Of a stretch of DNA of 64,000 nt, positions 53,508 to 62,367 are shown piece after piece (position 1 is the first letter of the stretch; every line of letters begins with the position of its first letter). A model generated the notes under the pieces. That model ran no database searches. It was not told where the DNA came from and saw only the letters and a list, made by a program, of their open reading frames with translations. This DNA is from Rhodospirillum centenum SW (GTDB lineage: Bacteria > Pseudomonadota > Alphaproteobacteria > Azospirillales > Azospirillaceae), in NCBI RefSeq assembly GCF_000016185.1, contig NC_011420.2:124001-188000 (forward strand). Direction: 5' to 3'. Both the position numbers and the translations under genes were made by a program.

Positions 53508-54296
53508 ATGTCCCGTCCCCGACTTCTGCCCGTGATGATCGCCGCCTGCGCTCTGGCGGCCCCGCTCTATGCCGGCGGGGTCGCGGATACACTGGCGGCC
53601 CTGGCCCAGTCCGCCGCCGCGCCCCCTGCCCAGCCCCCCTCCCGACAGCCGGAGATGGCCGGTGAACCGGGCTATGCCGACCTGCTGGCGCCCCAGGGGC
53701 CGTCCGCCTCCGTGCCCGACGCGCAGGCCGGGGCGTCCGCTCCCCTGCCGGCACCGGTGGCCACGGCGGGCGCCTGTTCCCCTGCCGTGCTGGACATGGT
53801 GGCCCAGGAGCGTGCCGCCCTGGACGCCCGGGCGCGCGACCTGGACAACCGGGCGCAGACCCTGGAGGCGCTGGAGCGCCGGGCCCGGGAGCAGTTTGAG
53901 CGGTTGCAGGCGGCCCGCGCCGAACTGGCGGGTCTGCTGGAGACGCGCACCAGCCTGTCCAAGGCCGATCTGCAACGCCTCGTCGGCATCTACGGTGCCA
54001 TGAAGCCCAAGGACGCCGCCCGCCTGCTGAACGAGACGGAGACGCCGATCCTCGTCGATCTGGTGGATGCCATGGAGGAGCGGCGCTCCGCCCCGATCCT
54101 GGCGGAGATGGACGCGGCCAAGGTGAACGAGCTGACCCGGACCCTGGCCCTGCGCCGGACGCCCGAGGCCGACCGTCCGCCGGTACCGAAGCCTGCCCGC
54201 CAGCCGGCCCCGCGGACCGCCGCCCGTCCGGCGACGCCGGTCGCCGCCGCCGCTCCGGTGGAGGCAAGCCGTCCGGTCCCCGGCCCGGGCATGTGA
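53508..54296 (+). CDS. motE: MotE-family flagellar protein
   Basis: 262 residues. N-terminal signal or TM segment, a Pro-rich stretch, a coiled coil (ERAALDARARDLDNRAQTLE, REQFERLQAARAELAGLLE) and an MgtE_N-like helical domain (LVGIYGAMKPKDAARLLNET, ILVDLVDAMEERRSAPILAE). This is the layout of MotE, a periplasmic chaperone for MotC in Sinorhizobium-type motility. The C-terminal tail is Pro/Ala-rich. Last gene of the fliL operon, ended by a strong hairpin. Confidence 0.82.
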   Translation: MSRPRLLPVMIAACALAAPLYAGGVADTLAALAQSAAAPPAQPPSRQPEMAGEPGYADLLAPQGPSASVPDAQAGASAPLPAPVATAGACSPAVLDMVAQERAALDARARDLDNRAQTLEALERRAREQFERLQAARAELAGLLETRTSLSKADLQRLVGIYGAMKPKDAARLLNETETPILVDLVDAMEERRSAPILAEMDAAKVNELTRTLALRRTPEADRPPVPKPARQPAPRTAARPATPVAAAAPVEASRPVPGPGM

Positions 54297-54343
54297 GGGC
54301 GGACATGTGAGGGAACGCCACGCCGGTGACGGCAGTGGCGGGA

Positions 54344-54385
54344 GCAGAAAGGCCGGCCGGGGATCTCTCCGGCCGGCCTTTCTGC
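54344..54385. terminator. Perfect bidirectional terminator between motE and flhB
   Basis: A perfect 17-bp inverted repeat (54344-54360 and 54369-54385) with an 8-nt loop. A-rich and T-rich ends (GCAGAAA / TTTCTGC) give a short U-run in either direction. It lies between the convergent fliL and flgB operons. Confidence 0.85.
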
Positions 54386-54440
54386 TGCCCGGGATTCGCC
54401 AGTGGACGGAGTGCGGTCGGGGTGCGGGGCGGGGCCGGCC

Positions 54441-55562
54441 CTAGCGCGCCGGCGGAACGCCCGGCTGCCCGGGCGGCGTCGGTGCGGCACCCTGGGAGCG
54501 CGCCTGAAGGCCGACGACGTAGCTGATGACTTCCGCCACGGCCATGTAGTGTTCCGGCTGCACCTCCTCGCCGATCTCCACCGACTTGTGCAGGGCGCGG
54601 GCCAGGGGCGGGTTTTCGACGATGGGCACCTTGTGCCCCATCGCCGCCTCGCGGATGCGCCGGGCCACCAGATCCATGCCTTTGGCGAGGCAGACCGGGG
54701 CCGGTGCCTCGCTGAGATCGTAACGCAGCGCGACGGCGAAGTGCGTGGGGTTGGTGATGACCACCGTGGCCCGGGGAATATCCGAGAACATGCGTTGGCG
54801 CGCGCGCTCCCGGCGGAGCTGGCTGATCCGCGCCTTCACATGCGGGTCGCCCTCCGCCTGGCGGAACTCCTCCTTCAGTTCCTGAAGCGTCATGCGCTGC
54901 TGCCGCCGCCAGGAGAACTGCTGCCAGACAAGATCGAGCAGGGCGATGGCGATGCTGGCGATCAGGGTTGCCACCAGCAGGCGGGTCAGCACGGAGGTCA
55001 GCAGCTCCGGCAGGGCGGCGACATCGGTGAGCGCCAGCGCCTCCATCCGATGCAGCTCGGGCTCCAGCACCACCAGCAGGGCGGCGCCGACCGCCGCCAC
55101 CTTCGCCAGCCCCTTCAGGAACTCGACCAGGGTGCGCAGGGAGACGAGCCGGCGCAGGCCGGCGATGGGGGAGATGCGTTCCAGCTTCGGTTTCAGCCGT
55201 TCGGTGGTGAAGACGATCCCGTTCTGCCCGACGGCGGCCAGCAGCACGGCGGCCAGCAGGATGGCGGCGGCCGGCAGCAGGACCAGCCCGATCTCCCCTG
55301 CCAGCCAGGCCAGCAGCCGGAAGGCGTCGGCCGGCGCCTGCAAGGGGAAGTCGCCCGGATTCTCCACCAGCGGCAGCAGGTCGTCGGTCAGGTGTCCACC
55401 CATCCAGGACCCCAGGCCCCCGACCAGGATGACGCCGGCAAGCACCAGCATCATCGAACTGACCTCGCGGCTGACGGGCACGTCACCCTTCCGCCGCGCC
55501 TCGTCCAGCTTGCGTTGGGTCGGTTCTTCCGTCTTCTGGCTGTCTTCGGGCCTTTCCGACAT
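54441..55562 (-). CDS. flhB: Flagellar export switch protein FlhB
   Basis: 373 residues with four TM segments after a charged N-terminus (EDSQKTEEPTQRKLDEARRK). It has the autocleavage motif NPTH in VVITNPTHFAVALRYD and a C-terminal FlhB_C domain (VPIVENPPLARALHKSVEIG and YMAVAEVISYVVGLQ). It sets substrate specificity of the export gate. The tail ends in a Pro-rich stretch. Last gene of the flgB operon. Confidence 0.97.
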   Translation of the reverse strand: MSERPEDSQKTEEPTQRKLDEARRKGDVPVSREVSSMMLVLAGVILVGGLGSWMGGHLTDDLLPLVENPGDFPLQAPADAFRLLAWLAGEIGLVLLPAAAILLAAVLLAAVGQNGIVFTTERLKPKLERISPIAGLRRLVSLRTLVEFLKGLAKVAAVGAALLVVLEPELHRMEALALTDVAALPELLTSVLTRLLVATLIASIAIALLDLVWQQFSWRRQQRMTLQELKEEFRQAEGDPHVKARISQLRRERARQRMFSDIPRATVVITNPTHFAVALRYDLSEAPAPVCLAKGMDLVARRIREAAMGHKVPIVENPPLARALHKSVEIGEEVQPEHYMAVAEVISYVVGLQARSQGAAPTPPGQPGVPPAR

Positions 55563-55580
55563 GGCGGGTCCGCTCTCCGG

Positions 55581-56336
55581 TCAGAAGCGGCCCAGCCAGC
55601 CGCCGAAAGCGTCCAGGAAACCGCCCAGGATGGCCGCAGCCACCAGGGCCAGCACGATGAACCCGCCGAGGATCGACACCGGCAGCCCGACGAAGAAGAC
55701 AGCGAAATGGGGCATCGCCCGGTTCACCAGCCCCAGCCCCACATTGTAGGCGAGCCCCAGCAGCAGGAACGGGGCGGAGAACTGCACGGCCAGCCGGAAG
55801 GACAGGTTCACGGTCTCGGCCGTCAGCTTGCCCAGCGAGCGCGGGTCGGGGATCGTCGCCGCCGGCATGAGCTGGTAGCTGTCCAGCAGGGCGCGGATCA
55901 TGGCGTGGTGCAGGTCGGTGACGAAGACCAGGACCAGACCACCCATCATCAGATAGGCGCCGAGCACGGAACCGCCTTCGAAGCCGGTTCCCGGCAGGGC
56001 GAAGATGTTCGACAGGCTTGCCGACTGGGCGATGATCTGTCCGGCGATCTGCAACGCCGCGAACAGGATGCGCGCGCCGATCCCGATCACGGCCCCGGCC
56101 ATCGCTTCGCCCACGATATGGCGCAGCAGCTCGCCCGGACCGGCGGGGGGGACGGCCGGCAGGCCGGGCACAGCGGCGGCCAGCGCCAGCGCCAGCGCCA
56201 GGGCTGCGGCCATGCGCGTGCGCATGGGCACCGCCATCTCTCCGAAGCCGGGCAGCATCGACAGGGCGGCGCCGACCCGCACCAGCACCAGCAGGACTCC
56301 GTAGATCTCGCCGCTCAGCGTGGCTTGCAGGGTCAC
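55581..56336 (-). CDS. fliR: Flagellar export gate protein FliR
   Basis: 251 residues from GTG 56336, with six or so TM segments. FliR signatures are VLVRVGAALSMLPGFGE near the N-terminus, EAMAGAVIGIGARILFAALQ and LLGLAYNVGLGLVNRAMPHF, and GLPVSILGGFIVLALV near the C-terminus. It forms the export pore with FliP and FliQ. It starts 8 bp after the flhA stop and is 18 bp from flhB. Confidence 0.95.
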   Translation of the reverse strand: MTLQATLSGEIYGVLLVLVRVGAALSMLPGFGEMAVPMRTRMAAALALALALAAAVPGLPAVPPAGPGELLRHIVGEAMAGAVIGIGARILFAALQIAGQIIAQSASLSNIFALPGTGFEGGSVLGAYLMMGGLVLVFVTDLHHAMIRALLDSYQLMPAATIPDPRSLGKLTAETVNLSFRLAVQFSAPFLLLGLAYNVGLGLVNRAMPHFAVFFVGLPVSILGGFIVLALVAAAILGGFLDAFGGWLGRF

Positions 56337-56344
56337 GCCCGGCC

Positions 56345-58414
56345 TCAGATCTGGTCGATGGTGGTCACGGGGGCCTTGCGGTGCAGTTCGTTGTGGCAGA
56401 TCACGGGGGTGGAGGGGCTGACCCGCTCCAGCAGCGACCGCACGAAGGGTCGCGCGGCCGGGGCCACCAGGACGGCCGGCCAGTGGTCGCTGCCGGCATG
56501 GGCCTGGATCTTGGCCCGCGCCGCCAGCAGGAAGTCCTGCACCTGGCTGGGCGGCATGACGAAGCGCCGGTCCTCCCCCTCCTCCACGATGTTCTCCAGG
56601 AAGGCCTGCTCCCAGTCCGGGTTGACGACGATCACCGGGATGTATCCCTCGGCGTTCATCAGGGACTGGCAGATCTGGAGCGACAGCCGGCTCCGGACAT
56701 GCTCGGTGATGAGGGTGACATTGCGCGTCCAGGCGGCGGCTTCGGAGATGCCCTCCAGGATGATCGGCAGGTTGCGGATGGACACGCGCTCGGCCAGCAG
56801 GGCCTGGAGCACCCGCTGCACGACCGACAGGCTGACCTGGCCGGGGATCAGGTCGGCGACCAGCCGCTGGTTCTCCCGGTCCATCTCGTCCAGCAGCTTG
56901 CGCGTCGCGGCATAGCCCAGCAGGCCGGGCATGTGCTCCTTGATCACCTCGGACAGGTGCGTGGTGATGACGCTGTCCGCGTCCACCACGGTGAAGCCCT
57001 TCAGCTCCGCCTCCTCCGTCTGTGCCGCATCGATCCAGCGGGCCGGCAGGCCGAAGGTCGGTTCGCGGGTATCGGCACCGGGAACGTCGATGCCCTGGCC
57101 GCGCGGGTCGATGGCCAGCATCTTGCGCGGCATCACCTCGCCCTTGGCGACGACGACGCCCTGGATGGAGATCTCGTAGGCGTTCAGCGGCAGACTGGCG
57201 CTGTCGCGCAGCCGCACCGACGGCAGCAGGAATCCGAACTCGGTGGCGAACCGCTTGCGCAACCGGCGCACCTTGGCCGACAGGCCCTGTGCGGGGTCCA
57301 GGATCAGGGTGACAAGGCCGTTGCCCAGTTCCACCTTGATGTCGTCCACCCGCAGCATGTCCGCCACGGGCTCCTCGGCCGTCGGTGCCTTGGCGGCCAG
57401 CATCTCCTCGTGCCGCTTGGATTCCTCCTGCTTCGCGGCATACCGGGGCAGGAACCAGGCCAGTCCGCCCGCCAGCGCGGCCAACAAGAGGAAGGGCGGC
57501 ATCGGCAGGCCCGGGGTCAGCGACAGCAGGCCCATCAGCCCGCCGGCCACGGCCAGGGCCTTCGGATAGGCGCCGAGCTGGCCCAGCAGCGCTTCGTCCA
57601 CCGAGCCGCGGTTGCCGCCCTTGGACACCAGGATGCCCGCGGCCAGGCTGACGATCAGGGCCGGAATCTGGGTGACCAGACCGTCGCCGACGGTGAGGAT
57701 CGTATAGGTCCGGGCGGCATCGCCGAAGGCCATGTCCTGCTGTGCCACGCCGATCACCATGCCGCCCAGCACGTTGATGCCGGTGATGATGAGGCCGGCC
57801 ACGGCGTCGCCGCGGACGAACTTGCTGGCACCGTCCATGGCGCCGAAGAAGGAGCTTTCCTGCTCCAGCTCCTGACGCCGACGCCGGGCCTCCGTCTCCT
57901 CGATCAGGCCGGCGGAGAGATCGGCGTCGATCGCCATCTGCTTGCCGGGCATGGCATCCAGGGCGAAACGGGCGCCCACTTCGGCGATGCGGCTGGCGCC
58001 CTTGGTGATGACGATGAAGTTCACCACCACCAGGATAGCGAAGACGATCAGCCCGATGACGAAGTTGCCGCCCATCACGAAGTTGGCGAACCCCATGATG
58101 ACATGGCCCGCCGCGTCCGTGCCGGTGTGTCCTTCCGACAGGATCAGGCGGGTGGACGCAAGATTGAGCGCCAGCCGCAGCAGGGTGGCGATCAGCAGCA
58201 CGGTCGGGAAGCTGGAGAAGTCCAGCGGCCGGTTGATCCAGAGGGCGACCATGAGGATCAGCACGGCCACCGCCATGCTGAGCGCCAGCCCGACGTCCAG
58301 CATCCAGCTTGGCACCGGCAGGATCAGCACCGTCAGGATGAAGACCAGCCCCAGCGCGAACAGGACGTCGCGGTGCTTGAGGCCGAGGGGGATGGCGGCG
58401 GAGGCTGTGGTCAT
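56345..58414 (-). CDS. flhA: Flagellar export gate protein FlhA
   Basis: 689 residues. The N-terminal half (about 1-330) has eight TM segments with the FHIPEP-type region (LDVGLALSMAVAVLILMVAL, STRLILSEGHTGTDAAGHVI, RIAEVGARFALDAMPGKQMA). The C-terminal cytoplasmic domain (about 345-689) forms the nonameric ring that docks chaperone-substrate complexes (VVDADSVITTHLSEVIKEH, NQRLVADLIPGQVSLSVVQR). Standard length. Confidence 0.97.
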   Translation of the reverse strand: MTTASAAIPLGLKHRDVLFALGLVFILTVLILPVPSWMLDVGLALSMAVAVLILMVALWINRPLDFSSFPTVLLIATLLRLALNLASTRLILSEGHTGTDAAGHVIMGFANFVMGGNFVIGLIVFAILVVVNFIVITKGASRIAEVGARFALDAMPGKQMAIDADLSAGLIEETEARRRRQELEQESSFFGAMDGASKFVRGDAVAGLIITGINVLGGMVIGVAQQDMAFGDAARTYTILTVGDGLVTQIPALIVSLAAGILVSKGGNRGSVDEALLGQLGAYPKALAVAGGLMGLLSLTPGLPMPPFLLLAALAGGLAWFLPRYAAKQEESKRHEEMLAAKAPTAEEPVADMLRVDDIKVELGNGLVTLILDPAQGLSAKVRRLRKRFATEFGFLLPSVRLRDSASLPLNAYEISIQGVVVAKGEVMPRKMLAIDPRGQGIDVPGADTREPTFGLPARWIDAAQTEEAELKGFTVVDADSVITTHLSEVIKEHMPGLLGYAATRKLLDEMDRENQRLVADLIPGQVSLSVVQRVLQALLAERVSIRNLPIILEGISEAAAWTRNVTLITEHVRSRLSLQICQSLMNAEGYIPVIVVNPDWEQAFLENIVEEGEDRRFVMPPSQVQDFLLAARAKIQAHAGSDHWPAVLVAPAARPFVRSLLERVSPSTPVICHNELHRKAPVTTIDQI

Positions 58415-58460
58415 CGGGCTCGGCGCTCTGGCGGCGGAAGATCGGGACGAAGCCTAGGCC

Positions 58461-58491
58461 CCCCGGGTAAAACCGGGGTTCAAGCCCGGGG
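58461..58491. other. Hairpin between slt and flhA
   Basis: CCCCGGG (58461-58467) can pair with CCCGGGG (58485-58491) or in part with CCGGGG (58473-58478), giving two exclusive hairpins in the 88-bp gap ahead of flhA. Possibly a processing or attenuation element. Confidence 0.3.
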
Positions 58492-58502
58492 ACCGGGACC
58501 GC

Positions 58503-59243
58503 CTACCACGCCTTCGGCAGACGCCAGGCGCTGAGCGAGTCCGTCACGGGCCGGACGACGGTGCCGCCGGGGGTCGGGGTTGTGCGCTGGCGCGTCGGCG
58601 GCGCGTCGGCCAGATCGCGGCGGCGCTGGGCGACCAGCCGCATGTTCTCGGAGACACGGTCGAAATAGGCTTCGCCCCGCTCGGGCGTCCGGGAATGGTA
58701 GTGCTTGACCGAGCGGGTCCAGTTGCGCAGATCGCCGTGCAGGTTCTTCAGCAGGGCGGCGGCGTAGCCGACATTGGCGGCGGGATCGAGCGCCGTTTCC
58801 AGATCCGGAAACGCATCAGGGTGCCAGTGCAGGTTGACCTGCAGGCAGCCCACGTCGATCGACCGGACGCCCCGGGCCCGCAGCGCGCGGACATGCGTCA
58901 GCGCTTCCTCCCGGCTCTTGAAGAAGCGTCCCTGCCCTTCGGCATTGACGGTCCAGGGCCAGACGGTCAGGCGCCCGTCCACGGTCCGGCCGGATTCCGT
59001 GACACCCAGGGCCAGCAGCAGCCGGGACGGCAGACGGTGCGCCCGTTCGGCCTTGCGGATGGCGTCCAGGCAGAGACGCTCAGGCGCCGTGGCCGGCAGG
59101 ATGGCGGGTTCTGACAGGGCCCAGCCCGGGGCGACAAGTCCCAGCCCGAGCAGCGCCGCCAGCAGCAACAGCCGGCGCAGGCGGCGGCGGCTGCGCTTCA
59201 CGAAGATGCGCCGCGTCGCGCCGACCTCGCCCAACGCCCTCAT
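58503..59243 (-). CDS. Lytic transglycosylase, flagellar-operon (SltF-like)
   Basis: 246 residues. An N-terminal TM or signal (LLLLAALLGLGLVAPGWALS) is followed by an SLT domain. This has LLLALGVTESGRT with the catalytic Glu, VRSIDVGCLQVNLHWHPDAF, ALDPAANVGYAAALLKNLHG, and VKHYHSRTPERGEAYFDRV. It would cut peptidoglycan so the rod can pass the wall. Overlap with fliQ by 4 bp places it in the flagellar operon, comparable to SltF of Rhodobacter. Its C-terminal tail is Thr/Pro-rich. Confidence 0.85.
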   Translation of the reverse strand: MRALGEVGATRRIFVKRSRRRLRRLLLLAALLGLGLVAPGWALSEPAILPATAPERLCLDAIRKAERAHRLPSRLLLALGVTESGRTVDGRLTVWPWTVNAEGQGRFFKSREEALTHVRALRARGVRSIDVGCLQVNLHWHPDAFPDLETALDPAANVGYAAALLKNLHGDLRNWTRSVKHYHSRTPERGEAYFDRVSENMRLVAQRRRDLADAPPTRQRTTPTPGGTVVRPVTDSLSAWRLPKAW

Positions 59244-59506
59244 GGCGCACCCCCGATCCGCGCCACCACCTGTTCGGTGAAGGTGGCCAGAACGCCGTAC
59301 ATGAAGGGCAGCGCCAGCACGATCGTTACCAGCATGGCGACGATCTTCGGCACGAAGCTGAGGGTCGCCTCCTGGAGCTGCGTGAGTGCCTGCAGGAGCG
59401 AGATGCCGAAGCCGACCAGCAGCGCGACTGCCAGCACCGGCCCGGCGGCCCAGACCGCAGCCCAGATCCCTGCCCGCACCAGCTCGAAGACATCCGCTTC
59501 GTTCAT
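59240..59506 (-). CDS. fliQ: Flagellar export gate protein FliQ
   Basis: 88 residues with two TM hairpin segments (AVWAAGPVLAVALLVGFGISL and VAMLVTIVLALPFMYGVLAT, each given in part). LQALTQLQEATLSFVPKIV between them is the FliQ signature. Part of the FliPQR pore. It starts 9 bp after fliE and overlaps slt by 4 bp. Confidence 0.96.
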   Translation of the reverse strand: MNEADVFELVRAGIWAAVWAAGPVLAVALLVGFGISLLQALTQLQEATLSFVPKIVAMLVTIVLALPFMYGVLATFTEQVVARIGGAP

Positions 59507-59515
59507 GACAGCCGC

Positions 59516-59830
59516 TCAGATCCCCATGCGCATGATGTCGAGATAGGCGCTCACGAGCTTGTCGCGGACGGTGACGACGGCCTGCACGGTCATCTCCGCC
59601 GACATCACGGCCTGCACCACCTCCTGCGCGCTGGCCTTGCCTTGCAGGCCGGCGGCGGACATTTCCTCGCCGGTGCGGACCGTCTTGATGGCCGATTTGA
59701 CGGCGGTCTCGACGAAGCCGGCGAAGCTGCCGCGCTCCGGCGCCGTCGCGGTGTCGAGCGCCGGACCGGCGATGCCGGCCACTTTGCCGGCGGCATAGGC
59801 CTTGGCGACGCCTGCTGCGGGAACGATCAT
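59516..59830 (-). CDS. fliE: Flagellar hook-basal body protein FliE
   Basis: 104 residues, usual size. It joins the MS-ring to the proximal rod and is the first exported subunit. The pattern GSFAGFVETAVKSAIKTVRT then QEVVQAVMSAEMTVQAVVTV and the C-terminal VRDKLVSAYLDIMRMGI are typical. The order flgB-flgC-fliE-fliQ is the common one in alphaproteobacteria. Confidence 0.95.
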   Translation of the reverse strand: MIVPAAGVAKAYAAGKVAGIAGPALDTATAPERGSFAGFVETAVKSAIKTVRTGEEMSAAGLQGKASAQEVVQAVMSAEMTVQAVVTVRDKLVSAYLDIMRMGI

Positions 59831-59849
59831 CTCCGGTCTCCCTGTCCGC

Positions 59850-60263
59850 TCAGCCGCGCAGCATGTCGATGGTGCGGCCCAGCATGCCGCGGGCCTGTTG
59901 CAGCACGTTCAGGTTGGCCTCGTAGGACCGCCCGGCCTCGCGCATGTCCATCATCTCGACCAGCGTGTTGACGTTGGGCAGCTTGACGTAGCCCTTCGCG
60001 TCGGCGGCGGGATGGCCCGGCTCATAGCTCAGGCGGAAATCGGAACTGTCCCGGCCGATCGTCTTGACCCGGACGGTATCCGCCCGCAGCGCCCGGTCGA
60101 GCACGCTGTCGAAGACGATGGTCTTGCGCCGGTAGGGATCGGCGCCCGGCGTCTCGCCGGTGGAGCTGGCGTTCGCCATGTTCTCGGCGACGACACGCAG
60201 GCGGGTCGCCTGGGCCTTCATGCCGGAGGCGGCGATGCCGAAGGAGGAGGCAAGCGGGTCCAT
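59850..60263 (-). CDS. flgC: Flagellar proximal rod protein FlgC
   Basis: 137 residues. The N-terminal rod-protein motif is FGIAASGMKAQATRLRVVAE then NMANASSTGETPGADPYRRK. The C-terminal heptad region is VKLPNVNTLVEMMDMREAGR with SYEANLNVLQQARGMLGRTID. Exported and assembled on FliE. It lies 29 bp after flgB. Confidence 0.96.
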   Translation of the reverse strand: MDPLASSFGIAASGMKAQATRLRVVAENMANASSTGETPGADPYRRKTIVFDSVLDRALRADTVRVKTIGRDSSDFRLSYEPGHPAADAKGYVKLPNVNTLVEMMDMREAGRSYEANLNVLQQARGMLGRTIDMLRG

Positions 60264-60292
60264 TCTGTCGATCTCCCTTGGTCGTGCGGCGC

Positions 60293-60757
60293 TCAGCGGC
60301 CGGTGAAGGCCTGGCGGAGCATGCCGACATGCTTCTGGAAGAGGCCGGCGGCGAGGTCGTAGGCCTGCCGGACTTCGGCGGCCTTCATCATCTGTTCTTC
60401 CAGCACCACCCCGTTGCCGTCCGGTGCCATCTCGTAGGCGGCGGCCTGCCGGTCCTCCTTGAAGTCCCGTGCTTCGCGCAGGCCGGCCAGATGCGCCGGG
60501 TCGGTGAGCGAGGGGCGCACCGCGGCCGACTGCATGGCCGACTGGAAATCGAAGCCCTTCAGGTCCTTGGCGCGGTAGCCGGGCGAGTTGGCATTCGCCA
60601 CGTTCTCTGCGATCACCTGATGGCGGGCGCCGAGATAGTCCATGCGCCGGCTGGCGAGGTGGAAGAGCCCGATGGCGGCGAGGTCCATGGCGTCGTGCCC
60701 CTGTGGTTCGGCGGAATCCGGCACGGGGCCGGCTGCTGTCGGAGCGGATGCTTCCAT
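60293..60757 (-). CDS. flgB: Flagellar proximal rod protein FlgB
   Basis: 154 residues from ATG 60757; ATG 60688 (131 residues, MDLAAIGLFHLASRRMDYLG) is a strong alternative closer to family length. The rod motif ARHQVIAENVANANSPGYRA and a C-terminal helix (AYDLAAGLFQKHVGMLRQAF) are present. First gene of the flgB-flgC-fliE-fliQ-slt-flhA-fliR-flhB operon. Four TTAA half-sites lie just upstream, in the gap shared with fliI. Confidence 0.92.
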   Translation of the reverse strand: MEASAPTAAGPVPDSAEPQGHDAMDLAAIGLFHLASRRMDYLGARHQVIAENVANANSPGYRAKDLKGFDFQSAMQSAAVRPSLTDPAHLAGLREARDFKEDRQAAAYEMAPDGNGVVLEEQMMKAAEVRQAYDLAAGLFQKHVGMLRQAFTGR

Positions 60758-60764
60758 GCCGCCT

Positions 60765-60818
60765 TTAAAGCGGGGTTTAAGGGCCGGGGCTGGGGAGGCG
60801 TGCTTTAAGCCGCTTTAA
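60765..60818. promoter_or_regulatory. Cluster of four TTAA half-sites between flgB and fliI
   Basis: TTAA occurs at 60765, 60777, 60805 and 60815 in 54 bp of otherwise very GC-rich sequence. The spacers are 8 and 6, not the 7 of a canonical CtrA box. Likely regulatory for the divergent flgB and fliI operons, but the factor is uncertain. Confidence 0.45.
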
Positions 60819-60880
60819 ACCCGGCGACCGAGGATGGCGGCCAAGCACCGTCCGCGATCCCGTTCCCGGAGTCCCGTCCC

Positions 60881-62266
60881 ATGACCGTCCTTGCCGGCCT
60901 TGCCGCCGACGTCCAGCACCTTCCCGGTCCCGTCTTCCATGGAAAGGTGTCCTCCTGTTCGGGGATGACGGTCGAGGTCGAGGGGCTGGAACGGCGGCTG
61001 GCCGTCGGCGATGCGTGCCGGGTCTTCGCCCGTGACGGCCGGGCGCTCGCCTGCGAGGTCATCGGCTTCTCCGTCGGCCGCGCCGTTCTGATGCCCTTCG
61101 GTCCGCTGGACGGGCTGGGGCTGGGCTGCCGGGTGGAGACCGGGGGCGAGCCGGCCTCCTTCCGGCCGGCGCTCTCCTGGCTCGGGCGGGTCGTGGACGG
61201 GTTCGGGCGGCCGGTGGACGGCCGGGGGCCGTTGTCGCGCGGCGACGAGAACCGGGTGCTCCGCGCCGCGCCGCCCCACGCCTACGAACGTCGTCGCATC
61301 GGGCCGCGGCTGGAGACGGGGCTGCGGGTGGTGGATACCTTCGTGCCGCTCTGCCGCGGCCAACGCCTGGGCGTCTTCGCGGGATCGGGCGTGGGCAAAT
61401 CCACCCTGCTGGCCATGCTCGCCCGCTCCAGCGCCGCCGACGTCAATGTGATCGGCCTGATCGGCGAGCGCGGACGCGAGGTGCAGGAGTTCATTCAGGA
61501 CGATCTGGGGCCGGAGGGGCTGGCCCGTTCCGTCGTCGTCGTCGCCACCTCCGATGAACCGGCGCTGATGCGCCGGCAGGCGGCGTGGCTGACGCTGGGG
61601 CTGGCCGAGTACTTCCGCGACCAGGGCCGAGACGTGCTGTGCATGATGGACAGCGTCACCCGCTTCGCCATGGCCCAGCGCGAGATCGGCCTGTCTGCCG
61701 GCGAGCCGCCGACGACCAAGGGCTATCCGCCCACCGTCTTTGCGGAACTGCCCCGGCTGCTGGAGCGGGCCGGGCCGGGGCGGGAGGGCACGGGCGACAT
61801 CACCGGCATCTTCACCGTGCTGGTGGAAGGCGGCGACCATGACGAGCCGGTGGCCGACGCGGTGCGCGGCATTCTCGACGGTCACCTGGTCCTGACCCGG
61901 TCCATCGCGGAGCGCGGCCGTTATCCGGCGGCGGATGTTCTCAAGAGCGTGTCCCGCGCCCTGCCCGGCTGCCATTCCGAGGAGGAGAACCTGACCATGG
62001 GGCGTGCCCGGGCGCTGCTGGCCCGGTACGAGTCGATGGAGGAACTGGTGCGGCTTGGCGCCTACAAAGCCGGCAGCGACCCCGAACTTGATCTCGCCAT
62101 CAAGGCCAATGAACCGCTGGAGAACTTCCTGCGCCAGGGCAAGACCGAGACGACCGCGTCCGCCGACGCTTTCGCAAGGCTTCAGGGAATTCTGGACGGG
62201 TTGGTACCGGAGGCTCCCCTTCCGGAGGCGCCGATGCAGAAAAGACTCCCCCGTCTCGCGGGATGA
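60881..62266 (+). CDS. fliI: Flagellar export ATPase FliI
   Basis: 461 residues, F1-beta-like. Walker A is GVFAGSGVGKSTLLAMLAR, Walker B VLCMMDSVTRFAMAQREIGL (in part), then SAGEPPTTKGYPPTVFAELP and the substrate-binding FTVLVEGGDHDEPVADAVRG. It powers unfolding and chaperone release in flagellar export and is regulated by FliH. No fliJ follows; the next 535 bp hold no gene. Confidence 0.97.
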   Translation: MTVLAGLAADVQHLPGPVFHGKVSSCSGMTVEVEGLERRLAVGDACRVFARDGRALACEVIGFSVGRAVLMPFGPLDGLGLGCRVETGGEPASFRPALSWLGRVVDGFGRPVDGRGPLSRGDENRVLRAAPPHAYERRRIGPRLETGLRVVDTFVPLCRGQRLGVFAGSGVGKSTLLAMLARSSAADVNVIGLIGERGREVQEFIQDDLGPEGLARSVVVVATSDEPALMRRQAAWLTLGLAEYFRDQGRDVLCMMDSVTRFAMAQREIGLSAGEPPTTKGYPPTVFAELPRLLERAGPGREGTGDITGIFTVLVEGGDHDEPVADAVRGILDGHLVLTRSIAERGRYPAADVLKSVSRALPGCHSEEENLTMGRARALLARYESMEELVRLGAYKAGSDPELDLAIKANEPLENFLRQGKTETTASADAFARLQGILDGLVPEAPLPEAPMQKRLPRLAG

Positions 62267-62367
62267 CATGATCCGGTGGGGCGGGACTTCCGGACGGGAA
62301 CGGCGGCAACCCTGTTGGGGGCATCTGGTTTTCGGTTAGGGCGCTACGGTTCCTCTTCGTATCAGAC

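Noticed and set aside
56381-58534. 717-codon plus-strand frame
   Set aside because: Exactly antisense to flhA, with Gln/His/Arg-rich shadow composition and no motif.
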